The notes below the pieces were generated by a model, which saw nothing but the letters and a program-made list of their open reading frames with translations, was not told the DNA's origin and did no database searches. A stretch of DNA of 38,544 nt from Streptomyces humi (GTDB lineage: Bacteria > Actinomycetota > Actinomycetes > Streptomycetales > Streptomycetaceae): contig NZ_LBMU02000031.1 of NCBI RefSeq assembly GCF_001005085.2, positions 1-38,544 of the forward strand, given 5' to 3'. Within the stretch, counting starts at the first letter, position 1. The number at the start of each line of letters is the position of its first letter. Shown here in pieces: positions 15,163 through 22,559 of the stretch. The position numbers and the translations under genes were made by a program.

Positions 15163-17091
15163 TCAGCCGTCCGTGGCTGTGACGTCCGAGGCGTACACGA
15201 GGCCCACCCGGTGGTTGTACTGGATGGTGTACATCGCCTTCGCGCCGGTGACGACCGTCCCGCTGGACGGGAAGAAGTCGTCCGTGAGGGACGGCGCCAC
15301 GGTGGCCACGTAGGCCTGGCCGGCCGGGACGGTGTACATGCTGAGCGGCGCCTGCGTCGACGGCGACAGGCCCGCCGGGTACTCGGCGGCGTCCGGGTAG
15401 CTGGAGCCGTACACCGCCACCGGGGAGTCACCGGCCGCCGTGATCACCTTCACCCCGTGCGCGGGCGCGGTGTTGCAGCCGTGCGGGTTGAAGAACCACA
15501 CCTTCGAGCCGCTGTACCAGACGGCGGTCCAGTCCCCGTCCTGATCGGCGACCACGAACTGCTGGCCGGCCGCCGCCGTGCTGCCCCAGTCGTTGATCCG
15601 GTCGGTACCGGCCGCGCCGGGGTGCAGCGCCTGGTCCCCGAAGAGGGGCGCGGTGTCGCTCGGCCCGGTGCGCAGGTAGACGAAGTCGGACGGCTGCCGC
15701 GTCTCGGTGCACGCGGTGGTGGCGCCCGTCGGGTCGTCGGAGGGGCAGATCTGCACCGTCTGCACGTTCTCGTCGAACCGAGGGGCGATGGTGACGACCG
15801 AGCCGACGGGGCCGACGCCGTGCCGCCCGGTGCGCACACCGAGCAGGCTCATCAGGTGGTTCCAGTCCCAGGACGGGCCCGGGTCCCAGTGCATGCCGGA
15901 GACCAGGGACGACTTCGGCCCGGCGACGTTGTCGTGGCCGATGATGTGCTGCCGGTCCAGCGGTATGTCGAAGCGCGTGGCGAGGTACGCGACCAGGTCG
16001 GCCGTGGCCTCGTACTGCGCCTCCGTGTACCAGGTGGCACCGTGCGCGGCGTAGCCCTCGTGCTCGATGCCGATGGAGTGCATGTTGGTGGAGTAGTTGC
16101 CCGCGTGGAAGGCGAGGTCCTTCGTGGGCACCATCTGGGTCACCGCGCCGTCGGAGGACCGCATGACGTAGTGCGCGGCGGAGCCGCCCGCCTGCTGGAA
16201 GAGACTGACGGCGGTGTCGTACGACGTCTCGGTGTCGTGGATGACGATGCTGTCGATCCGGATGCCGTTGGCGGGGCGGTTGGAGACCTGCCCGTTCGAC
16301 GGCGCCGCCGGGACGAAGGTGCACGCGACGGTGGCGGGGCACTCGGTGTCCGTGGTCGCCGCGGACTTCAGGTCCAGCAGGGCCAACTGGCCGGTGTCCG
16401 GGGTGACATCGCTGTCGGCCGCCAGCTTCACGCGCGCGCCGTCGGCCGTGGTGCGGCCGGCGCCCTTCTTGATGGTGGCGAACACCCGCCCGGCGAAGGC
16501 GGACGCGCCTTGCTTGTCGCCCGCCTGGCTGTAACGGGCCACGGCCGCGTACCAGTTGCCGGGATCCGCGGACACGGACCCGGTGGCGGCCCGCTGGTAC
16601 GAGGCGAGCAGCGCCGCGCCGCCCCGGATGTTGGCCGACGGGTCCTCCCGCAACTGCCCGGCCGACAGCCCGGTCAGCTTCGCGGCGGCCTGGAGGGTGT
16701 GCAGGGCCGGGGCGGCGGCCAGCTGCTTCAGGTCCCGGCGGCCCGCCGCGCCCGCGTCACCGCCGGCCATCATCGCGGGGGTGACGTCCGTCAGGTGCAT
16801 CGGCCCGTAGCCGCCGTCGGTGCTGTACTGCCCGGCGTGCGTGTCCCAGGCCGACTCCTGGTAGGCCAGCGCCAGCAGCACCTGACGCGGGACGTGGTAG
16901 GCGTCGGCGGCGGCCGTGAAGTCCGCCTGTAGACCGCTCACTTCACCCCCGGCGCCACCGGCGCCCCCGGCGGCGAGCGCCGGCACCGGCAGGGCCGCCC
17001 CGCCGCCGACCGTGAGCGCGGCGACCGCGGTCAACAGGGCCGCGCGACGCCGCTTCGACGCGCCTGCGCGTCTGGGATTGCTTGTTCTCAT
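15163..17091 (-). CDS. Secreted peptidoglycan hydrolase: lytic-transglycosylase-like domain plus N-acetylmuramoyl-L-alanine amidase
   Basis: A 642-aa protein with a Sec-type signal (basic RRAGASKRRR, hydrophobic stretch, PALAAGG cleavage region ~40). Residues ~52-210 look like an SLT-type lysozyme fold: YQESAW with candidate acid Glu79, then GGYGPMHL (93-100) and NIRGGAALLA. Residues ~275-415 are an amidase_2 domain with zinc ligands His285 (IVIHDTE), His386 (IIGHDN) and Asp403 (DPGPSWDW). A ~220-residue C-terminal beta-rich region of unknown type follows. The enzyme could cut both glycan strands and stem peptides outside the cell. Start ATG 17091 has GGGGA 8 nt upstream. Confidence 0.88.
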   Translation of the reverse strand: MRTSNPRRAGASKRRRAALLTAVAALTVGGGAALPVPALAAGGAGGAGGEVSGLQADFTAAADAYHVPRQVLLALAYQESAWDTHAGQYSTDGGYGPMHLTDVTPAMMAGGDAGAAGRRDLKQLAAAPALHTLQAAAKLTGLSAGQLREDPSANIRGGAALLASYQRAATGSVSADPGNWYAAVARYSQAGDKQGASAFAGRVFATIKKGAGRTTADGARVKLAADSDVTPDTGQLALLDLKSAATTDTECPATVACTFVPAAPSNGQVSNRPANGIRIDSIVIHDTETSYDTAVSLFQQAGGSAAHYVMRSSDGAVTQMVPTKDLAFHAGNYSTNMHSIGIEHEGYAAHGATWYTEAQYEATADLVAYLATRFDIPLDRQHIIGHDNVAGPKSSLVSGMHWDPGPSWDWNHLMSLLGVRTGRHGVGPVGSVVTIAPRFDENVQTVQICPSDDPTGATTACTETRQPSDFVYLRTGPSDTAPLFGDQALHPGAAGTDRINDWGSTAAAGQQFVVADQDGDWTAVWYSGSKVWFFNPHGCNTAPAHGVKVITAAGDSPVAVYGSSYPDAAEYPAGLSPSTQAPLSMYTVPAGQAYVATVAPSLTDDFFPSSGTVVTGAKAMYTIQYNHRVGLVYASDVTATDG

Positions 17092-17180
17092 GAAAAGGTC
17101 CCCGGACTTCGGAGGATCGAATGACGCATTGAAGGATGCGTACGACGGGACATCGGTTCACCGACCGGACCGACACGCAC

Positions 17181-17224
17181 AACGCCCGCGCCCGGCACGG
17201 GCAACGCCCGCGCCCGATACGGGC
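17181..17224. repeat. 22-bp tandem direct repeat
   Basis: A unit starting AACGCCCGCGCCCGG occurs at 17181-17202 and 17203-17224 with two mismatches, in the leader of the amidase gene. Confidence 0.8.
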
Positions 17225-17425
17225 CGCGTCCGCCGGCATCCGAAAGTGGATGATCCCGCCGACGGTGAAGACACGTCAACCCGACTCGGACAAAGGCGAC
17301 TTGAACAACAGCCGGTGCCATGCGCACCGCAGCCCACCGCAACCGCCCTTTGGCGGGACACTCACGCCACCGTTGATTTCGCGCCCGCCAGGAGATCCCT
17401 CGGACCCCTGCCCCTTGCGTCGCCG

Positions 17426-17454
17426 TTGACAAGCGAGGCTAACGCCGTTAGCTT
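17426..17454 (+). promoter_or_regulatory. Promoter of the alpha/beta hydrolase gene
   Basis: A perfect -35 TTGACA (17426-17431), a 17-nt spacer and TAGCTT (17449-17454). The start point would be about 17461, giving a leader of ~44 nt with GAGGGG before the ATG at 17505. Confidence 0.75.
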
Positions 17455-17472
17455 CTAGCTAACAACGTTAGC
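17438..17472. promoter_or_regulatory. Double 15-bp palindromic operator overlapping -10 and start point
   Basis: GCTAAC-GCC-GTTAGC (17438-17452) and GCTAAC-AAC-GTTAGC (17458-17472) are two perfect inverted repeats with identical arms, 20 bp centre to centre, i.e. about two helical turns apart. The first covers the -10 and the second the likely transcription start. This is a typical repressor site, most like TetR or MarR families. No such regulator gene is next to it. Confidence 0.85.
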
Positions 17473-17504
17473 CAGTTGGTCGTATCCGAGATCCGAGGGG
17501 CGTC

Positions 17505-18341
17505 ATGACCGAGTACCTGGCCGTCGAGGGCGGCACGATCGCATACGAGGTGGCGGGGTCCGGCCCGCTGGTCGTTCTCGCACACGGCATGGGCGACAGC
17601 CGGGCCGCGTACCGCGCGGTGATACCCCGACTGGTGGCCGCGGGCCACCGGGTCGCCGCGGTCGACCTGCGCGGCTGCGGCGAGTCGAGCGTCGACTGGC
17701 CGGACTGGAGCCGCACCGCCATCGCCGGCGACCTGCTCGCCGTCATCCGCCACCTGGGCGGTCCCGCCGTGCTCGTCGGCCACTCGATCTCGGGCGGCGC
17801 CGCCACGATCGCGGCGGCGCGGGAGCCCTCACTGGTCACCGCGGTCGTCGAGCTGGCGCCGTTCACCCGCAAGCAGTCGCTCCGCCTCGGCGACCTGCGG
17901 GTCCGGCGTTTCCGGCAGGGCATGCTGCGGCTGCTGGGCGCGGGCGTGTTCGGCAGCGCGCGGCTGTGGCGCTCGTACCTCGACGTGGCCTACCCCGGCG
18001 TGAAGCCGGCCGACTGGACCGAGCGGCTCGGCCGCATCGACGCGCTGCTGCACGAGCCGGGCCGGATGAAGGCGATGCAGCGCATGGGCCGCACCACCCC
18101 GGCGGACGCAGGCGCCCAACTCGGCTCCGTCCGCTGCCCGGTCCTGGTCGTGATGGGCACCCTCGACCCCGACTGGACCGACCCGCACGCCGAAGGCACG
18201 GCGATCATCGAGACCCTACAGCCCGGCCTCGGCCACCTGGAACTGATCGAGGGCGCCGGCCACTACCCCCACGACCAGTTCCCCGACGAGGTGACCTCCT
18301 TCCTGCTCACCTTCCTCCACCGGGACACGGCGCGGGCGTAG
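17505..18341 (+). CDS. Alpha/beta hydrolase
   Basis: A 278-aa alpha/beta-hydrolase-fold protein. HGMGDSRAAYR (27-37) forms the oxyanion region, GHSISGG holds the nucleophile Ser94, GTLDPDWTDP provides the acid Asp (~221) and GAGHYPHDQFP the catalytic His (~254). The nucleophile elbow reads G-H-S-I-S-G, slightly off the usual GxSxG. No signal peptide, so cytoplasmic. Such enzymes hydrolyse esters, lactones or epoxides; the substrate is unknown. The strong promoter lies under a double palindromic operator, so the gene is probably kept off until an inducer removes a repressor encoded elsewhere, as for detoxification enzymes. ATG 17505 follows GAGGGG. Confidence 0.9.
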   Translation: MTEYLAVEGGTIAYEVAGSGPLVVLAHGMGDSRAAYRAVIPRLVAAGHRVAAVDLRGCGESSVDWPDWSRTAIAGDLLAVIRHLGGPAVLVGHSISGGAATIAAAREPSLVTAVVELAPFTRKQSLRLGDLRVRRFRQGMLRLLGAGVFGSARLWRSYLDVAYPGVKPADWTERLGRIDALLHEPGRMKAMQRMGRTTPADAGAQLGSVRCPVLVVMGTLDPDWTDPHAEGTAIIETLQPGLGHLELIEGAGHYPHDQFPDEVTSFLLTFLHRDTARA

Positions 18342-18514
18342 GGGTGGCCTGAAGTCGACGGCCCCGTGCGCCCCGCCCCACCTGCCGGCCGCCGCGAGCC
18401 GACGACTGAAGCGGTGGCTCACCTTCGCCGGCCGAGAGCTGCGGGCCACGTGAGGAGCGTTCCCTCGGGCCCCTCTACGATCCCGGAAGATGGCGTCGGC
18501 AAGGGAGGCGAACA

Positions 18515-19237
18515 GTGCGCCTGGATCCGGATCTCCGGGTGGGAGACATAGTCAGAGTCTCCTGCCCCGACACCCCTGCACGAGTCACCGACAAGTCTCC
18601 CCACCACGTCTCCATCGAATGGCCCTGGTGGGCGGTCGACCCGGACTCCGACTGGATCCACTGGAACGGTCAGGTGGCGCTGCCCCATGACCCGACGTCG
18701 TACGAAGGACAGACCGGTCTCTTCCGCACCACTCCACCGCTGGACATCCTGGAGCCCGGCACCACCTGCCGAGTCGGCATTCCTCCCACTCTCGTCCACG
18801 TGATCGCCGTCGACCGCTTCGACCCACCCTTGGAGACCGGTCGCCTGCCTCGCCCACGACGCCACGTCGTGCTCCTCCGTGCCGGTCACTCCCACGACCC
18901 CGAACGGGAGGAACAGGGGGAGGAGTTCGACCCGGACGACGACATCCCGATCACCTTCGACCTGGTCTTCCGCCCGTACGCCTTCCTGACAGCGGGCGAC
19001 GAGGTGGCCGACGCGGCGGGTCGTGCGTGGCGCTTCGACACACCATGGGACTGGCGCCCCTTCGACGGCGCGTGGTCCCACGAACCTCACTGGCCTCTCA
19101 CCCTCCTGACCCGAGGAAGCCACCCGGCGGATCCGGAAACGGCTGTCACCGTCACCGCCGCGACGATGACCGGCTCACATCACGGGGAGCTGACCCGCTG
19201 GTCGGAACTCGCCCAGGCGACCGTGCCGCCCCGGTGA
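18515..19237 (+). CDS. Hypothetical protein, 240 aa
   Basis: A soluble protein without a domain I recognise. The N terminus (LRVGDIVRVSCPDTPARVTD, then HHVSIEWPWW) suggests a small beta-barrel, and the sequence is unusually rich in Trp, Pro, Asp and His, with an acidic patch (EEFDPDDD) near residue 145. No signal peptide or membrane helix. GTG 18515 follows GGAGG. The 173 bp between it and the alpha/beta hydrolase gene contain nothing I can name. The left copy of the 26-bp flanking repeat lies 60 bp past its stop codon. Confidence 0.65.
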   Translation: MRLDPDLRVGDIVRVSCPDTPARVTDKSPHHVSIEWPWWAVDPDSDWIHWNGQVALPHDPTSYEGQTGLFRTTPPLDILEPGTTCRVGIPPTLVHVIAVDRFDPPLETGRLPRPRRHVVLLRAGHSHDPEREEQGEEFDPDDDIPITFDLVFRPYAFLTAGDEVADAAGRAWRFDTPWDWRPFDGAWSHEPHWPLTLLTRGSHPADPETAVTVTAATMTGSHHGELTRWSELAQATVPPR

Positions 19238-19296
19238 ACTGCCAAACCCCGGCAACGGCCCTATGCAGCCCACACAAGAGCCATCTCATGAATCGT

Positions 19297-19322
19297 GACA
19301 CTGAGAAAGAAGCGGGCTGCCC
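19297..19322 (+). repeat. 26-bp repeat, left copy, bracketing the accessory block
   Basis: The core GACACTGAGAAAGAAGCGGG followed by CTGCCC matches 35010-35035 on the opposite strand at 25 of 26 positions. The A/G-rich core stands out in this GC-rich DNA, so chance identity is very unlikely. The two copies face each other across 15.7 kb that hold the RiPP cluster and the DNA-modification genes. Confidence 0.85.
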
Positions 19323-19387
19323 GGGGCACCTTCTGACGCCGATGAGTATGTGGCGGCCTTCGTACGGGGCCGCACCCGAAAAGTGGC

Positions 19388-20581
19388 TCAACGCCGGGGC
19401 AATTCAAGCCGCGGCATCCGCGAATGCTCCAGTAGCCGCTCATCACCACAAACCCGGAGGCTGAACTGCTCGGCCCCGGGTCGACCGGCGGAGTCGAAAG
19501 CGGCTACGACCTCCTCCACGCGCTCCCACAACCTCACCGGTCCGGCCTCCCGTACTTCCCATCCCTCCTCACGCGGTGTGAGTGAAGCGGCGGAGCCACG
19601 GACGACATCGATCAGGTGCACGACCTGCCCCACAGTGGTCATCTGGGCGTTCGGCACCGCGCATTGGGCGAGAAAGCGCAGATGAAACGCCTCCGGATCG
19701 GCGGCAGAGATCCGCTCGGGCCCGTACCGCGCCGCCCTGCCCTTCTCCGGCAGTCCCGCAGCCCAGTGCGCGGGATTCCCGAAGGCCGGAGCCGCATGGG
19801 CCCGCACGGACATGAAGGAGACGGTTCCCGGGAGCAGGGGCCCCACCGCCGTACCGTCCTCGGCGACGGTGAGGAGGACGCGTGCGTAGCCGTACAACCA
19901 GCCCGACAGTGTGAGCAGGATCCTCCCGCCCGGTCGAGTCTGCGCGACGAGTGAGTCCGGCACGGTACGGAACGAGCACGCGGCCACGATCCGGTCGAAG
20001 CGGGCCTCGGGCCAGTAGCCGTACCGCCCGTCCGCCACGGCCAGGGTCGGCGTGTAACCGGACCCGTACAGCGCGTCCGCCGCCACCGCCAACCGGTGCG
20101 GATCGACGTCGATGCTCGTGACGTCCGCAGATCCCAGGCGCTCGCACGCCAACGCGGTCGAATAACCGCTGCCGGTGCCGATCTCAAGCACCGTGTGCCC
20201 CTCACTCACCTCGGCGTCGGCCCACATCCGCAGCACCAGTGACGGCAGGGTCGACGACGAGGTCGGCGCCCCACCGTGCCGCACCCCGGGTGCGGACCAG
20301 TCCGGCTCCTGGTCGTCGAACTGGGTGATCAGCGTGGTGTCGGAATAGGCGGCGGCCAGCCACCTCCCGCGATCCAGTTCCGCGGTGACGGGTTCCCACA
20401 CAGTGAGCCCCTGCGCGTCGGGCTCCCCGGCGGAGAGGAAGAAGCCCGGCACGAATCGATGTCGGGGCACCTCTTCGACCGCGGCCAGCCACCGGTGATC
20501 GTCAACCGCCCCGTCCCGCGCGAGCCGCTCCGCCAGCCGTCGCCGCAGTTGAACGGCGCTGCCCTCAAGGTCACTCCCCAT
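19388..20581 (-). CDS. PIMT-like methyltransferase of an ATP-grasp RiPP (graspetide) system
   Basis: A 397-aa protein homologous to protein-L-isoaspartate O-methyltransferase but with a ~100-residue N-terminal addition and a long C-terminal region. The SAM motif is VLEIGTGSGYSTAL (~131-144), the PIMT Ser-rich substrate loop is SSSTLPSLV (~108-116) and DPHRLAVAADAL follows motif II. In aspartimidylated graspetides such as fuscimiditide, this enzyme class methylates an Asp side chain of the cross-linked peptide, leading to aspartimide. It overlaps the end of the ATP-grasp gene. ATG 20581 has GGAG 9 nt upstream; GTG 20587 is the alternative. Convergent with the 18515 gene. Confidence 0.88.
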   Translation of the reverse strand: MGSDLEGSAVQLRRRLAERLARDGAVDDHRWLAAVEEVPRHRFVPGFFLSAGEPDAQGLTVWEPVTAELDRGRWLAAAYSDTTLITQFDDQEPDWSAPGVRHGGAPTSSSTLPSLVLRMWADAEVSEGHTVLEIGTGSGYSTALACERLGSADVTSIDVDPHRLAVAADALYGSGYTPTLAVADGRYGYWPEARFDRIVAACSFRTVPDSLVAQTRPGGRILLTLSGWLYGYARVLLTVAEDGTAVGPLLPGTVSFMSVRAHAAPAFGNPAHWAAGLPEKGRAARYGPERISAADPEAFHLRFLAQCAVPNAQMTTVGQVVHLIDVVRGSAASLTPREEGWEVREAGPVRLWERVEEVVAAFDSAGRPGAEQFSLRVCGDERLLEHSRMPRLELPRR

Positions 20582-21563
20582 CGTCACGGTCTCCTGCTTC
20601 CTCCTTGCTCAGGATGTCGGCGAAGGCGGCGGCGATGGCCGGCGCGTCCGGAAGCCACCCCCACTGCCCGTTCGGGTTGCACTCGATCGCCCACCAGTCC
20701 TCCGGAGCGGTTCCCTCGCCGGTGAGGGCGAAGTCGAAGCAGCCGAAGACCAGCCCGAACGAGGCCAAGTAGGCATACAGAGCGGTCCGCACGGGTTCCG
20801 GAACGACGACGGGAGTATGGACGAGACGGTCCCAGTCACCGCGCCGCCAATCCAGCGCACCGTCCGGCGTCGCGATCCGCTGGGCGAAGACCCGGCGCCC
20901 GACCACGGTGACCCGAGCGTCCCCGCTCTTCGGGATCTCGGCCTGGAAGAGATGCGCGGTCACCGAGACGGAGTCGTCCAGCGCATCGGCCTCGATCCGC
21001 TGCGCCCAGATCGCTCCGGCGCACCCGTCCTCCCCTTTAGGCAACCCGCGGAACGACTTGTAGACGACACGACCGTGCTCGGCCGCGAACCTTCGCGCCT
21101 GCTCCACCTCATTGGTGATCAGAGTCGCCGGAACTCGCAGGCCGAGCGCCACGAACCGCTGCAACTGGGCGGGCTTGAAGTCGGCGCGGGCCACGGCGGC
21201 CGGGTGGTTGACGTACAACGCACCGCGCAGGCCGTGAAGCACGCCTCCGAGCCCATGGCGTGCCTCGGCGACAGCGAACTCCCGTGCCTGCCGCGGCAGA
21301 TGGCCGAAGCGAGCGGCATACGGCGATGGGCGGCGGCAGTAGACGGCGTTCACGGTCTCCACATCCACCTCCCTGCTGGCGGTGCGCAGCCGTCCGCTCC
21401 ACACCGAGCCGCCCCCTCCGAGCCGGAACCCGAAGCCGAGCGTCGGCCCGACGTCGCCCGGATCGGCACGCACGACGTTCGCCCCGCGCTCGTTCAGGGC
21501 CTCGACGACCCGGTCCGCGGTGACGTCCTCCAACGCGGTGAGTACCAGAACGGTGGACTTCAC
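20571..21563 (-). CDS. ATP-grasp ligase for ribosomal peptide maturation (graspetide synthetase)
   Basis: A 330-aa ATP-grasp enzyme of the family found beside SAV_5884-type RiPP precursors. It has an N-terminal pre-ATP-grasp domain (STVLVLTALEDVTADRVVEA), the central VVYKSFRGLPKGEDG nucleotide-binding region and, near the C terminus, IECNPNGQWGWL, whose Glu and Asn hold Mg-ATP. It would activate acidic side chains as acyl phosphates and join them to Thr/Ser hydroxyls (ester) or Lys (amide) of the precursor. GTG 21563 lies 3 bp after the precursor stop codon, so the two are translated together; its end overlaps the methyltransferase gene. Confidence 0.92.
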   Translation of the reverse strand: MKSTVLVLTALEDVTADRVVEALNERGANVVRADPGDVGPTLGFGFRLGGGGSVWSGRLRTASREVDVETVNAVYCRRPSPYAARFGHLPRQAREFAVAEARHGLGGVLHGLRGALYVNHPAAVARADFKPAQLQRFVALGLRVPATLITNEVEQARRFAAEHGRVVYKSFRGLPKGEDGCAGAIWAQRIEADALDDSVSVTAHLFQAEIPKSGDARVTVVGRRVFAQRIATPDGALDWRRGDWDRLVHTPVVVPEPVRTALYAYLASFGLVFGCFDFALTGEGTAPEDWWAIECNPNGQWGWLPDAPAIAAAFADILSKEEAGDRDDGE

Positions 21564-21566
21564 CGC

Positions 21567-21833
21567 TCAGTCCGATTCGTAGTCGGTCGTGTTGTCGTCC
21601 TGCGTCTGCGGCTGGGGCTGCTGTCCGTCCCCGCCACCGGAGACGGACGCCGTACCGGCCGTCTTCGACGTCCCGTGCTTCCCCATCTCGACCACCCGAC
21701 CGGAGGAGTCCCGGTACTCGGCGGTCTGCGAGGCGGCATCGAGCACGACGGAGACGTACGGCGGCGGCCCGACCGGCAGCCGATCGGTCACCAACCGCAT
21801 GGCCCAAGGCGCTTGAACGGCGACAGTCGTCAT
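21567..21833 (-). CDS. Graspetide (omega-ester RiPP) precursor peptide
   Basis: An 88-aa precursor. Leader features shared with ATP-grasp-modified RiPPs are PWAMRLVTDRLP (9-20), the DAASQTAEYRDSSGR segment and the MGKHGTS motif (50-56). The C-terminal core has hydroxyl donors Thr55, Ser56, Thr58, Thr61, Ser63 and Ser65, then a GGGDG turn, a Gln/Pro-rich run and an acidic tail (Asp79, Asp80, Asp84, Glu86, Asp88), as expected for a stem-loop made by ester bonds. Asp69-Gly70 is a good aspartimide site. A longer frame reaches 21959, but ATG 21833 gives the family length and has AGGAA and GAGAAG upstream. No protease or exporter gene is adjacent. Confidence 0.87.
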   Translation of the reverse strand: MTTVAVQAPWAMRLVTDRLPVGPPPYVSVVLDAASQTAEYRDSSGRVVEMGKHGTSKTAGTASVSGGGDGQQPQPQTQDDNTTDYESD

Positions 21834-21886
21834 TTCGCTTCTCACATTCCTGTCGAGATTCCTCGCGGGGGAGGGGAGAGGGAGCA

Positions 21887-22378
21887 TCAGGCCTCTGGGA
21901 GGGCGACCAATCGTGCCCGCCCCCTCCTCACCAGCGTCGTGATCGAACTCGGGGTACACAGGTCACCCTCGTAGCGCGGGGGGACAAGCCAGTACGTGCC
22001 CGGCCCCTGCTGCCGGTCGAGCCGTGGCACGCCGAGATAGGAGCCGTGTCCCAGGCACGTCGCGACGTCGCCGTACGCCCAGACCAGACCGGCGTGTCCT
22101 TGGATCAGGGCGTAGTACGTACCGCCCGCGAACCGGCGGTCGTAGATGATCGAGCCTCCCAGTAGGAGACCGAGGCAGGCGGCGACATCGTCCGGGTCGC
22201 TCGAATCCACGGCGGCGTGCACCTCTTCCGAGGCCATGCGCACCGCTGCGAACCGATCACCGAGCGGTAGTAGTGCGACGCCCTGGACGATCCACTCGCG
22301 CCAGGCCTGCGCAGGCGTCGGATGGGCTCGCGCGAGCCATTCGGCGATTGCTCTGTCCAGAGCCTCTTGGGTGTCCAC
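21887..22378 (-). CDS. Hypothetical protein upstream of the graspetide genes
   Basis: A 163-aa soluble protein with no recognised domain. The first half is helical (ALDRAIAEWLARAHPTPAQA, WREWIVQGVALLPLGDRF); the second has HAGLVWAYGDVATCLGHGSY, LGVPRLDRQQGPGTYWLVPP and a Thr-rich end, looking alpha/beta. GTG 22378 follows AGGAGA with good spacing, better than ATG 22408. It is 53 bp upstream of the precursor gene on the same strand, so it may be transcribed with the RiPP genes, and it is divergent from the XRE regulator. A role in peptide production or immunity is only a guess. Confidence 0.65.
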   Translation of the reverse strand: MDTQEALDRAIAEWLARAHPTPAQAWREWIVQGVALLPLGDRFAAVRMASEEVHAAVDSSDPDDVAACLGLLLGGSIIYDRRFAGGTYYALIQGHAGLVWAYGDVATCLGHGSYLGVPRLDRQQGPGTYWLVPPRYEGDLCTPSSITTLVRRGRARLVALPEA

Positions 22379-22486
22379 AACCTGTCTCCTGTTCCGGGGA
22401 GGACACAAAGCGTCCAGTAACCGAGCGGGTGATACGAGGACTTGGAGCGGTCACTGAAAGGACTCGACAAGGGCTTCGATGAAGTC

Positions 22487-22509
22487 TTCAGAGGGACCGC
22501 ATGTCTGAA
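22487..22509. promoter_or_regulatory. Inverted repeat in the divergent XRE / RiPP control region
   Basis: TTCAGA (22487-22492) and TCTGAA (22504-22509) form a 6-bp inverted repeat with an 11-nt spacer between two divergent transcription units. It is a possible operator, but short, and no promoter elements are clear. Confidence 0.3.
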
Positions 22510-22559
22510 ACAGGACTCTGTGTGGGAGAGTCGGAGTAGCCGAAGCAGGAGGTGCACCA

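Larger units (their letters stand above)
17092..17504. other. 413-bp intergenic region between divergent amidase and hydrolase genes
   Basis: It holds the start regions of both genes, a 22-bp direct repeat at 17181-17224 and the promoter/operator at 17426-17472. I looked for a c-di-AMP (ydaO-type) riboswitch ahead of the cell-wall hydrolase and could not recognise one by eye. No open frame here looks like a gene. Confidence 0.6.

Noticed and set aside
17092..17425. c-di-AMP (ydaO-type) riboswitch ahead of the peptidoglycan hydrolase
   Set aside because: Such elements often precede cell-wall hydrolases in Streptomyces, but I could not find the conserved sequence blocks by eye; a covariance-model scan would decide.
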